From Shewanella sp. c952 (lineage in GTDB: Bacteria; Pseudomonadota; Gammaproteobacteria; Enterobacterales; Shewanellaceae), in the NCBI RefSeq assembly GCF_019654975.1, contig NZ_BPEW01000042.1:1-36754 (forward strand): a stretch of DNA of 36,754 bases, in the 5' to 3' direction. The position numbers and the translations under genes are program-made. Below the pieces are notes generated by a model. It was not told the DNA's origin. It searched no databases and saw only the letters and a program-made list of their open reading frames with translations. Positions 1-8,250 of the stretch are shown piece by piece; positions within the stretch are counted from its first letter, which is position 1, and every line of letters starts with the position of its first letter.

Positions 1-65
1 GTATCGATATAAGGTAAATACTCTGTTTATGAATAGATAAATATGAACAGGTGTTCGACTCTAGG

Positions 66-81
66 TTGACGTTAACGTCAA
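66..81 (+). promoter_or_regulatory. LiuR-type operator upstream of etfBA
   Basis: A perfect 16-bp palindrome, TTGACGTTAACGTCAA, lies about 100 bp before the etfB start. It matches 12 of 16 positions of the box found before liuR in this same window (29877-29892). LiuR is a MerR-family regulator of branched-chain amino acid and fatty acid catabolism in Shewanella and relatives, and known reconstructed regulons include etfBA. I infer that LiuR co-regulates the flavoprotein with the liu dehydrogenase. A possible -10-like TATAAG sits near 124-129, downstream of the box, but I cannot fix the transcription start. Confidence 0.75.
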
Positions 82-180
82 CAGCACGTAAAGTGACTCT
101 AAATTCTGTAATAGTGTCTGTGCTATATAAGTCGCTATTAACACAATCCCGTTCATTAAGAGACGTAAGAAGGAAGCCCT

Positions 181-930
181 ATGAAAGTATTGGTGCCAGT
201 AAAACGTGTCGTCGATGCCAATGTTAAGGTCAGGGTTAATGCTGACAATACTTGTGTCGATACCGCAAACCTTAAAATGGCGATTAACCCGTTTTGTGAG
301 ATTGCAGTAGAAGAAGCTGTTCGTTTGAAAGAAGCGGGTAGCGCTTCTGAAGTGATTGTACTCAGTATTGGCCCTAAAGCGTCACAAGAGCAATTGAGAA
401 CGGCGCTTGCACTAGGCGCTGACCGAGCTATTCATATCGAAACCGACGAAGACCTCGTTCCTCTGTCTGTAGCCAAACTTATTCATGCTGTACAGCAAAA
501 AGAGCAGGCTGATTTAGTGATCTTAGGCAAACAGTCGATTGACAGCGACAACAACCAAACCGGTCAAATGTTAGCTGCTATAGGCAAAATGCCTCAAGCA
601 ACATTTGCCTCTGAAGTAAAGGTTGACGCTAACCAGCTCACCGTGACCCGCGAAGTCGACGGTGGTTTGCAGACGCTAATGCTACCTTTACCTGCTGTTG
701 TGACTGCTGACTTACGTCTAAACGAACCTCGTTATGCAAAGTTGCCTAACATTATGAAGGCAAAGCGCAAGCCGCTTGAGTCGCTAACTCCTGCTGATTT
801 TGATGTGACATTAAAAGCGCATCAAAACGTTATTAAAGTTACCCCTCCTGCTCAGCGCAGTGCGGGTGTGATGGTGTCTTCTGTAGAAGAGTTGGTTGAA
901 AAGTTAAAGAATGAAGCGAAGGTGATCTAA
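181..930 (+). CDS. etfB: Electron transfer flavoprotein beta subunit
   Basis: This is the small subunit of the soluble ETF heterodimer, which accepts electrons from acyl-CoA dehydrogenases such as the LiuA encoded at 28 kb and passes them to ETF:quinone oxidoreductase. The 249-residue length is normal. Family features seen are the N-terminal VPVKRVVDANVKVRV segment, the INPFCEIAVEEAVRLKE motif, the GKQSIDSDNNQTG nucleotide-binding loop (about residues 117-129), and the TADLRLNEPRYAKLPNIMKA recognition-loop region near residue 195. A GGAAG ribosome-binding site precedes the ATG. The stop codon overlaps the etfA start by one base (TAATG), so the two genes are translationally coupled. A LiuR-type box lies upstream. 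Confidence 0.97.
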   Translation: MKVLVPVKRVVDANVKVRVNADNTCVDTANLKMAINPFCEIAVEEAVRLKEAGSASEVIVLSIGPKASQEQLRTALALGADRAIHIETDEDLVPLSVAKLIHAVQQKEQADLVILGKQSIDSDNNQTGQMLAAIGKMPQATFASEVKVDANQLTVTREVDGGLQTLMLPLPAVVTADLRLNEPRYAKLPNIMKAKRKPLESLTPADFDVTLKAHQNVIKVTPPAQRSAGVMVSSVEELVEKLKNEAKVI

Positions 931-1853
931 TGGCAATTTTAGTATTAGCAGAACACGATAACGCCAGTCTTAAACTGGATACCGCTAAAGTTGTTGCCTG
1001 TGGTCAAGCCATTGGTGGTGACATTGATGTGCTGGTTATTGGTCATAACTGTGGCGATGCAGTTAAAAGCGCGCAACAGCTAAATGGTGTACGTAATGTT
1101 TTGGTTGCAGATGCGGCCGTTTATGCCAACGGTTTGGCAGAAAACATCGCTGATGTCATTACTGAAGTTGCAGTGGACTATGAGCATGTACTTGCCGCTG
1201 CATCAAGTCACGGTAAAGACATATTGCCACGCGTTGCAGCATTGCTTGACGTTAACCAGCTATCGGAAGTGATAGAAGTGGTCAGTAACGACACCTTCGT
1301 ACGCCCAGTTTATGCAGGTAATGCATTAGCAACGGTGCAAAGCTTAGATGATAAGAAAGTGATGACAGTTCGCTCAAGTGCATTTGATGCAGTAGCAGCT
1401 GATGGCAGCGCAGATTTAGTGACGCTTTCACAAGAAGTTGCACCACAAGTTGAGTTTGTTTCTCAAAACCTTACTGAATCAGAGCGTCCAGAATTGGGTA
1501 GCGCTGGGGTGATTGTTTCTGGTGGTCGTGCCTTAGGTAACAGCGAGAACTTCGGTATGCTGGAGCAATTGGCTGATAAGCTTGGTGGCGCATTGGGCGC
1601 TTCACGCGCAGCAGTCGACGCGGGTTATGTGCCTAACGACCTGCAAGTGGGACAAACGGGTAAAATCGTAGCGCCTGACTTGTATATTGCAGTTGGTATC
1701 TCTGGTGCGATTCAGCATCTTGCAGGTATGAAAGATTCAAAAGTGATTGTAGCAATCAACAAAGACCCAGAGGCGCCGATTTTCCAAGTTGCTGACTATG
1801 GATTAGAAGCGGATCTGTTTGAAGCTGTACCTCAGCTTTTAGAGCAGCTTTAA
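930..1853 (+). CDS. etfA: Electron transfer flavoprotein alpha subunit
   Basis: This is the FAD-binding subunit of ETF. It forms a heterodimer with EtfB in the cytoplasm and shuttles electrons from acyl-CoA dehydrogenases to the respiratory chain. The 307-residue protein has the usual two-domain layout. The C-terminal FAD domain is recognised by SGGRALGNSENFGMLEQLA (about residues 197-215), the GASRAAVDAGYVPNDLQVGQTGK stretch, and the APDLYIAVGISGAIQHLAGM motif, then AINKDPEAPIFQVADYG near the C-terminus. Its ATG overlaps the etfB stop codon. An intrinsic terminator follows at about 1967-2010, closing a two-gene operon. Confidence 0.97.
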   Translation: MAILVLAEHDNASLKLDTAKVVACGQAIGGDIDVLVIGHNCGDAVKSAQQLNGVRNVLVADAAVYANGLAENIADVITEVAVDYEHVLAAASSHGKDILPRVAALLDVNQLSEVIEVVSNDTFVRPVYAGNALATVQSLDDKKVMTVRSSAFDAVAADGSADLVTLSQEVAPQVEFVSQNLTESERPELGSAGVIVSGGRALGNSENFGMLEQLADKLGGALGASRAAVDAGYVPNDLQVGQTGKIVAPDLYIAVGISGAIQHLAGMKDSKVIVAINKDPEAPIFQVADYGLEADLFEAVPQLLEQL

Positions 1854-1966
1854 TTTATTAGCTAGCTTATTGATGGCAGTTAAAAAACAATCAGTTGTAA
1901 ATTGATGGTTGTGGCGCTGTTATCGGTAATGAGTTTGGGTTGGTAATATTTGAGATCTGTGTCACG

Positions 1967-2010
1967 ATAAGCGGCTTTAGGGTAGCATCCCTAAAGCCGC
2001 TTATGTTTTT
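1967..2010 (+). terminator. Rho-independent terminator after etfA
   Basis: A perfect 16-bp stem (1967-1982 with 1989-2004) with a six-base loop is followed by a short T-run (2006-2010). It ends the etfBA operon and insulates the lysine riboswitch leader that starts about 40 bases downstream. Confidence 0.9.
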
Positions 2011-2049
2011 ATGTCATTCACGTTAATTAGCTCTGTCTATTTAGCGTCC

Positions 2050-2218
2050 TTAGAAGTAGAGGTGCATTTAATATTAGTACCGACAAGTAGGGTGATGCCT
2101 GTGACTTGTTGAGAAAGGATTTGATGCCGAAGTGACATAGCATATCGGGGCTTGTTGCTGGGGCTGTTACCAAATAGGAACAGCACTGCCATAGTATTTC
2201 TTATCTGGAAGATAAGAA
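2050..2218 (+). promoter_or_regulatory. Lysine riboswitch (L box) and expression platform
   Basis: The leader shows the ordered conserved blocks of the lysine riboswitch: AGAGGTGC (2058-2065), TTAGTA (2074-2079), GTGATGCCTGTGA (2092-2104), GAGAAAGGA, GATGCCGAAG (2123-2132), a GGGGCTGTTACC segment and GAACAGCACTGCCATAGTA. P1 is formed by 2050-2058 with 2195-2203 (eight of nine pairs, one G-U). The 3' strand of P1 is shared with an alternative 8-bp hairpin, 2198-2205 with 2211-2218, so ligand-bound and free folds are mutually exclusive. No terminator with a U-run is visible between 2218 and the gene start, so control is more likely translational. The NhaC-family gene at 2349 is the controlled gene. 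Confidence 0.9.
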
Positions 2219-2348
2219 GATTTATATCGATGTCGAACATTGATATTACTGTGGAGCGCTACTGATAGGACAGGTGTAATCAGCTCTCAATGCTAACTCC
2301 CACCAGTTCAGTCGGCCTCCATTCGTACTTAGCGAAGATAATAATTAA

Positions 2349-3920
2349 ATGACAATTTTAAGCTATGCCGATTCGGCACTTTCGTTGCTGCCTCCGGTAG
2401 TTGCAATCGTACTGGCGATGTTAACTCGTCGTGTTTTACTTTCTCTTGGGGTAGGGATCCTGCTGGGTGCGCTATTGCTGACAGATTTTTCTGCAGCCAG
2501 TACTGCTCAATATGTGGGTGAAAAGGTGATGGGCCTCGTGTGGGATGACGGCGCACTTAATAGCTGGAACCTATACATCCTTGGCTTCTTAGTGCTACTG
2601 GGAATGATCACTGCACTTATCACCGTTAGCGGCGCCGCTCGTGCATTTGCAGATTGGGCTCGCAAACACATTCGCAATAAACGTGATGCAAAACTACTCA
2701 CCATGTTCCTTGGCTGTGTGGTGTTTATTGATGATTACTTTAATAGTTTGGTTGTTGGCAGTGTCGCAAGACCACTTACCGATCGATACTATATTTCCCG
2801 TAGTAAACTAGCCTATTTACTTGATTCAACGGCAGCACCTATCTGTGTTATCTCGCCTGTATCAAGCTGGGGTGCTTATATTATCGCGCTGATCGGCGGT
2901 ATTTTAACGGCTCATGGCTTTACTGACTCAGGGCATCTAAGCACATTTGTACAGATGATCCCGATGAACTTCTACGCTATTTTCGCACTGTTATTGCTAC
3001 TTTGTGTTGCTTTGATGGGGCTGGATATTGGTCCGATGCGCCAGCATGAGCTTAATGCGCAAAAGGGTAACCTTTATGATGAAACTAAAGGATTACCTCC
3101 TGGGGCAAATTCAGATTTACCTGAAGCTGACACCGGTAAGATCATCGGTTTGTTCTTGCCTATCACTGTATTAGTTTTTGCTACTTTTTACTTTATGGTT
3201 AGCAGTGGCGGCGATGCGCTCGCAGCTAAGAACGAAGCGTTCAGCTTAATCGGTGCATTTGAAAATACTGATGTGGGTTCTTCACTGTTCTTTGGTGCCT
3301 TAATTGGTCTTGTGGTTACTCTCGCATTGGTTATCTACCAAGGCGTTGATAAGAAGATGATCGTTAAAGGTGTGGTTGAGGGCGCTAAATCTATGCTACC
3401 GGCCATCTACATCTTGTTGTTTGCTTGGACGATAGCGGGCGTGATTGGCCAACTTGAAACCGGTAAGTATATGGCGAGCTTAGCCACTGGTAATATTCCG
3501 TTTGCCATGCTTCCTGCTGTGCTATTTATATTGGCAGGCTTAACAGCGTTCTCTACCGGCACCAGCTGGGGTACCTTCGGTATAATGTTACCGATTGCAG
3601 CAGACATGGCGATGGGTAGCCATACAGGCATGATGTTACCAATGCTTGCCGCAGTGCTTGCTGGCGCGGTGTTTGGTGACCATTGTTCGCCAATATCAGA
3701 TACCACTATTTTGTCGTCTACAGGCGCAAACTGCCACCATATAGACCATGTGATCACGCAGTTGCCTTATGCACTGATAGTCGCAGGTATTAGTTTGGCG
3801 GGTTACATCGTACTTGGTTTCACGGAGTCGGTGACTGCAGGTTTATTGACGTGTAGTGTACTGTTTGTGATTAGCGTGATTATACTGCGCATTAAGTCTT
3901 GTCAGCGAACCACCGCTTAA
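2349..3920 (+). CDS. lysW: NhaC-family antiporter homologue, predicted lysine transporter (LysW type)
   Basis: This is a polytopic inner-membrane protein of 523 residues in the NhaC Na+/H+ antiporter superfamily. Seen in it are about a dozen hydrophobic segments, the FIDDYFNSLVVGSVARPLTDRY block (about residues 126-147), TSWGTFGIMLPIAADMA near residue 400, and the diagnostic GDHCSPISDTTILSSTGANC motif near residue 440. Comparative genomics of lysine regulation named lysine-riboswitch-controlled NhaC-like proteins LysW and predicted lysine uptake. The riboswitch immediately upstream here supports that assignment over generic pH homeostasis. The transported substrate is inferred, not shown. A weak GAAG ribosome-binding site lies before the ATG. 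A terminator shared with the facing peptidase gene follows. Confidence 0.85.
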   Translation: MTILSYADSALSLLPPVVAIVLAMLTRRVLLSLGVGILLGALLLTDFSAASTAQYVGEKVMGLVWDDGALNSWNLYILGFLVLLGMITALITVSGAARAFADWARKHIRNKRDAKLLTMFLGCVVFIDDYFNSLVVGSVARPLTDRYYISRSKLAYLLDSTAAPICVISPVSSWGAYIIALIGGILTAHGFTDSGHLSTFVQMIPMNFYAIFALLLLLCVALMGLDIGPMRQHELNAQKGNLYDETKGLPPGANSDLPEADTGKIIGLFLPITVLVFATFYFMVSSGGDALAAKNEAFSLIGAFENTDVGSSLFFGALIGLVVTLALVIYQGVDKKMIVKGVVEGAKSMLPAIYILLFAWTIAGVIGQLETGKYMASLATGNIPFAMLPAVLFILAGLTAFSTGTSWGTFGIMLPIAADMAMGSHTGMMLPMLAAVLAGAVFGDHCSPISDTTILSSTGANCHHIDHVITQLPYALIVAGISLAGYIVLGFTESVTAGLLTCSVLFVISVIILRIKSCQRTTA

Positions 3921-3974
3921 GCTGAGTATTCGATAGACAAAAGCAGTGGTTCAATTAGCTGCTTTATAGACATA

Positions 3975-4006
3975 AAAAATGCCGCTCTAATTAGAGCGGC
4001 ATTTTT
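3975..4006. terminator. Bidirectional intrinsic terminator
   Basis: A perfect 32-bp palindrome with A-run and T-run flanks (core GCCGCTCTAA/TTAGAGCGGC) lies between the convergent transporter gene and the M3 peptidase gene. It can serve both strands. Confidence 0.93.
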
Positions 4007-4019
4007 GTCGGTATCAGAA

Positions 4020-6152
4020 CTAGTTTAAGCCACGGCGCTCTAGTAGGGCATCGGTTGTTGGTTCTTGCCCTCTAAAGGCTTTATAGGCGTCCATAGGCGC
4101 GACGGTGTTACCCACTTCACGAATAGTTTTTCTAAATTTCATGCCTATTTCTCGGTTCAATCCGCCTTGTGTTTGTACGTATGCAAAGGCGTCAGCAGCC
4201 AAAATTTCACTCCACATATAAGCGTAATAACTCGCTGAGTAGCCTCCAGGGAATGCATGCGCAAAGTAGGTTGACTTATATCTTGGCGGAACCGCTGGTA
4301 GATCAACGCCGTGCTTTTTAAGCGCTGCAGCTTCGAAACTGGCGACATCTTGCAGAGGCGCATCCGCTTTCAATGAGTGCCACTCTAAATCGAGTAGGGC
4401 GGCCGACATATATTCAAGCGTATCGAATCCTTGATTAAAGCTACGAGATTTTAGCAGTTTATTGAGTAGCTCTGCTGGGATTGGCTCACCAGTTTCATAG
4501 TGCTTAGCGTAGTTAGCTAATACTTCAGGATGTGCGGCCCAATCCTCTTCAAAGGTCGATGGGAACTCAACAAAATCGCGAGAAACCGAGGTACCTGAAA
4601 GAGTCGGATAAGTGACTTTGGAGAACATACCGTGAGTTCCGTGGCCCATTTCGTGGAACATGGTGGTCACTTCATCGTAGCTAACAAATGTAGGCTCGCC
4701 CTCAGGTGCTTTTTTAATGTTCATTACATTAACCACCACGGGCTTGCTGTTAAGCAGCTCGGACTGGGTCACAAATGAGCTCATCCAAGCGCCACCACGT
4801 TTGCCTTCTCGGGCAAAATAGTCTGCATAGAAAATAGCGATACTGCTGCCATCCTCATCAAACATTTCATAAGCTTTCACGTCTGGGTGATAGACGGGTA
4901 GGTCTGGGCGAGGGGTTAAGCTCACACCATAAAGCGCTTGTAAGGTAAAGAACACACCGTCTTCTAACACACGGTCAAATTCGAAGTACGGACGGATAGC
5001 ATTTGCATCAAGATCGTATTTGTCTTTACGTACTAGCTCGGCGTAATAAGCCCAATCCCACGGAGCAAGTTCAAAATCGCCGCCCGTTTTAGTTATCATC
5101 GCTTGAATGTCGGCAGCTTCTTTATTGGTATTAGCCACAACTGCTGGCACCATAGAGCCAAACATCTTGTAAACCGCTTCTGGTGTTTTAGCCATTTGCG
5201 GCGCGAGGCGATAATCTGCCCAGGTGTCAAACCCTAGTAGCTCAGCGCGCTCCGCTCTAAGCTGTGCTAGTCGAGCAACAAAAGATGCGGTTTCATTTTC
5301 GCCCTCAAGACCACGGTTAGCAGAAGCCTGCCATACCTGTTGACGTAGCTGGCGATCTTGTAATTGAGTCAACACCGGCTGACGAGTGGTATTGGTTATA
5401 TTGAGCTGATATTTGCCTTCATGGCCATTCGCGCTAGCGTCGGCTGCAGCGGCTCTGATTGCACTGTCTGATAAACCCGCTAATTGTGATTTATCATCGA
5501 CAACGATAGCAATCTCTTTAGTTAGTCGCATTAAACGTTGGGCAAATTCATTGGTGAGGGTGGACTGCTCTTCGTTTAACGTTCTAATCTGCTGTTTCTG
5601 GCTATCACTAAGCTTAGCGCCTGCGCGTACAAAGCGCTGGTAGTAGACCTCAACCAAGCGGTTCGCTTCTGCGGATAAGTTAAGATCTGCACGGGTGTTA
5701 TAGATGTTTTCTACACGAGCAAATAATGCTGGATTCAAATTAATGTTATCTGAATGAGCAGCCATTTTGGGCGCCATCTCACCTTGGACTTTACGCAAGG
5801 TCGGATTGCTGTTGGAACCGGTTAAATTGTAAAACACTTTAGAGGTGCGGTTTAACAGCTCACCACTTTTCTCCATTGCCACAATGGTATTGTCAAAAGT
5901 GGCTGCATCAGGGTTATTGGCAATTGTAAGGATCTCTTGGTAATGCTCTTTGATCCCTTGCTCGAGTGCTGGTGCAAAATGGTCATCTTTAATTAGGCTA
6001 AAATCGGGTGCTTGATATTGTAAGACACTTGCTTGTAAAAATGGATTTTGAGTTTGAACCATAGTGGCAGTTGATTGCTCTGTTTTAGAGGTTGAACAGG
6101 CGCTTAATGCGAGTGTAGCCGTGATAGCGGCTGCAATGAGTGTTTTATGCAT
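4020..6152 (-). CDS. dcp: M3-family lipoprotein peptidyl-dipeptidase
   Basis: This is a zinc metallopeptidase of the M3A family (Dcp / oligopeptidase A type) that removes C-terminal dipeptides from peptides. It has 710 residues, near the family norm. The N-terminus is a lipoprotein signal with lipobox LSAC (Cys at residue 19), followed by a Ser/Thr-rich linker, so it is anchored in the envelope rather than cytosolic as in E. coli Dcp. The zinc site is HEMGHGTH, near residue 500, with the downstream FVEFPSTFEEDW stretch giving the third ligand region. The C-terminal HAFPGGYSASYYAYMWSEILAADAF block is typical of the family. The gene is monocistronic, with terminators on its downstream side and a free upstream region shared with tdk. 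Confidence 0.92.
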   Translation of the reverse strand: MHKTLIAAAITATLALSACSTSKTEQSTATMVQTQNPFLQASVLQYQAPDFSLIKDDHFAPALEQGIKEHYQEILTIANNPDAATFDNTIVAMEKSGELLNRTSKVFYNLTGSNSNPTLRKVQGEMAPKMAAHSDNINLNPALFARVENIYNTRADLNLSAEANRLVEVYYQRFVRAGAKLSDSQKQQIRTLNEEQSTLTNEFAQRLMRLTKEIAIVVDDKSQLAGLSDSAIRAAAADASANGHEGKYQLNITNTTRQPVLTQLQDRQLRQQVWQASANRGLEGENETASFVARLAQLRAERAELLGFDTWADYRLAPQMAKTPEAVYKMFGSMVPAVVANTNKEAADIQAMITKTGGDFELAPWDWAYYAELVRKDKYDLDANAIRPYFEFDRVLEDGVFFTLQALYGVSLTPRPDLPVYHPDVKAYEMFDEDGSSIAIFYADYFAREGKRGGAWMSSFVTQSELLNSKPVVVNVMNIKKAPEGEPTFVSYDEVTTMFHEMGHGTHGMFSKVTYPTLSGTSVSRDFVEFPSTFEEDWAAHPEVLANYAKHYETGEPIPAELLNKLLKSRSFNQGFDTLEYMSAALLDLEWHSLKADAPLQDVASFEAAALKKHGVDLPAVPPRYKSTYFAHAFPGGYSASYYAYMWSEILAADAFAYVQTQGGLNREIGMKFRKTIREVGNTVAPMDAYKAFRGQEPTTDALLERRGLN

Positions 6153-6546
6153 TTGGAAAGAATTCCTTCATTATAGTTGTTTTAAATCTTACTGCTGACA
6201 CTAGCAATGGTTCGTTAATTGATTCTTAAAATTTAAGTTAATAGTTCTTTTGAACGGTGTGATTGTCTGGTTCCAAGCTGTTTGCGCTATGTTGGTAGTG
6301 TTTTGCAATTGTAGAGCGGTGTTAACTAAGTTGTTGTGCGCCAAATCATGCCTAATTCGATGAGCTCAAAATAGGTGGTAACTCGCTGCTTAGTCGTATT
6401 TTTCTAGTAGTAAACGCTGCTAAAACTAACAAAATGCAGTGGCAAAATTTGCCATGACTCGGCTCACTATCTAGTGAAATTGAGATGATTTATGCGGGGC
6501 AACAATGCTAGACTAGCGTTGAATTCATCCTTCAAGGACTCTCAGT
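6153..6546. other. Divergent intergenic region between dcp and tdk
   Basis: This is 394 bp without a convincing reading frame, AT-rich near the dcp start. It must hold the promoters of the two divergent genes. I see no operator or RNA structure that I can name. Confidence 0.6.
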
Positions 6547-7125
6547 TTGGCGCAACTCTACTTTTATTATTCGGCAATGAATGCCGGTAAGTCGACTTCA
6601 TTATTGCAGTCTTCATATAATTACCGTGAACGCGGTATGAATACTTTAGTCATGACTGCCTCAATCGATGATCGATACGGCGTGGGTAAAGTCGCCTCTC
6701 GTATCGGTATTGAGACCGAAGCACAGGTTTTTGGCTGCAGTGATAATTTAACTAAAATGGTCGCTACAGCTCACGAAGAGCAGACCTTACACTGCATCTT
6801 AATCGATGAATCTCAGTTTTTAAGCAAAGAGCAGGTTAAGCAGCTTACTTATGTGGTCGATATACTCGACATTCCAGTACTGTGTTACGGCCTTAAAACA
6901 GACTTCCAAGGCGAACTGTTTAGCGGTAGCCAATATCTACTCGCTTGGGCTGATAAGTTAGTGGAGCTTAAAACCATTTGTCATTGTGGCCGTAAAGCCA
7001 ATATGGTGGTGCGTCTTGATGGCACAGGTAAGCCGATGAGAGAAGGTGAACAAGTCGCGATAGGCGGCAACGAAAGCTATGAGTCGGTTTGCCGTAAACA
7101 TTTTAGAGAGTTCATCTGGGATTAA
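6547..7125 (+). CDS. tdk: Thymidine kinase
   Basis: This is type II thymidine kinase of the salvage pathway (thymidine + ATP to dTMP). It has 192 residues, the normal bacterial length. The P-loop is SAMNAGKST (about residues 9-17), the Walker B/lid residues are in IDESQFLS near residue 90, and the structural zinc cysteines are in CHCGRKANM and the C-terminal VCRKHF. The start codon is TTG, chosen because the family N-terminus AQLYFYYSAMNAGKS begins right there and an AGGA ribosome-binding site lies nine bases upstream; no ATG fits. It stands alone and ends at a clear terminator. Confidence 0.96.
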   Translation: MAQLYFYYSAMNAGKSTSLLQSSYNYRERGMNTLVMTASIDDRYGVGKVASRIGIETEAQVFGCSDNLTKMVATAHEEQTLHCILIDESQFLSKEQVKQLTYVVDILDIPVLCYGLKTDFQGELFSGSQYLLAWADKLVELKTICHCGRKANMVVRLDGTGKPMREGEQVAIGGNESYESVCRKHFREFIWD

Positions 7126-7159
7126 TTGCTTATATAAAGTGCGTCAGTTTAATTCTTCT

Positions 7160-7197
7160 AAAGGCCAGTAGCTAATGCAACTGGCCTTTTTTATTAT
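7160..7197 (+). terminator. Intrinsic terminator after tdk
   Basis: A 10-bp stem (AAAGGCCAGT, 7160-7169, with 7180-7189) with a 10-base loop is followed by a T-rich tract. It ends tdk transcription. Confidence 0.9.
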
Positions 7198-8250
7198 TTT
7201 TGCTTCTGAGATTCCAGTATTTTACATGCTTGAATATAAGCCCTTGGAAGGGAAGGTTACTCACATCAATTAGTATTTGAAGTTGATCTACTCAGGCTAT
7301 TTCTGGCGAACTAAATCAAGGCGAGTGGCATGTAATAGTTGTTCGCTTATAACCCCGTAGTAGGAAGCCAAAACACTCCTAACATGCGAGTCTTTGCGGT
7401 TATGATGCTGCGTTAACAAGTTCAAGCGTAGAATAACTGCGCTCTTCACTCGCTGTGCCTTGCCTCTGAGTCGCTAAACTCTCGCTGAGCGATTAAATCA
7501 TTATGCTGATTGTATTAACTTGATTCGGAAAAACGAATGACTTTTTGGTTTATGTGGTTTCAATTGCCTGAACTGCAGCCGGATAGAATGTGTAAATGCC
7601 GTGACCACATGAAGGTAAGCTTTTAAGTGCAATGTAACAGTCTGATGGATATTTTAATTGGGTATTTTGTAACGATAGTATTCGATAATGCCCATTTAGC
7701 TAATAGAGAGTGAGCAGTTTGCTAAATGAGTTAACGTTACTTTCTCCACTAAGCTGTAAATAGCTTGGGGCGGTTCAACTTGAGTTGAATATAGAATCAT
7801 CTCCTTATTACCAAGTGTGATAAATATTGCTGCCTGGATGTGTGTATATTGAGGCTTGATGTTGCATTTGTTTTAAGGTTTTTAGTGATCAGCTATGCCT
7901 TAAGAAGTACCTTCTTTCCTTTAGCTGAAAGACGACAAAATAATTAGTGATCCATTTCAAATAGTTGGAGTTAATAAAATCAAGTTGTTTACAATTAATT
8001 GCTATATTAATAACTGCTAAAGATAATAACAATTATCATCTAAGCTTTAATTTATTGATTAATAAGGTTATTTTAAATTAACGTTATTTTAAGGTGTATT
8101 TAATCCGCCTCTTTGTATTGTGAGCTATTAGACTTTTATCTGAAAAATATGTCATATGTAACAGCATTGAACCGCGCTGGTGTTAGCTTGAAATCGCTGA
8201 GGTCGAACCACTAAAATACCTCCTTCGATATACAACCGGCTTGTAAGTTA
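7198..8250. other. Long gene-free region before the dms operon
   Basis: About 1.05 kb has no open frame above roughly 60 codons on either strand. The left part (7200-7620) has ordinary composition and may be decayed coding sequence, but I could not read a family from it. The right part (7960-8130) is very AT-rich, contains a Fur-box-like sequence, and presumably carries the dms promoter. I looked for CRP and FNR dyads near the dmsE start and found none I would defend. Confidence 0.6.
8022..8040 (+). promoter_or_regulatory. Fur-box-like sequence upstream of dmsE
   Basis: The 19-mer GATAATAACAATTATCATC matches the classical Fur consensus at 15 of 19 positions by direct comparison. It lies about 210 bp before the dmsE start in an AT-rich promoter-like region. 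Iron control of a heme- and Fe-S-rich respiratory system would make sense, but binding is inferred from sequence only. Confidence 0.6.

Noticed and set aside
8140..8250. CRP or FNR sites just before dmsE
   Set aside because: Only half-sites (for example TGTGA near 8119) were seen; no dyad close to consensus.
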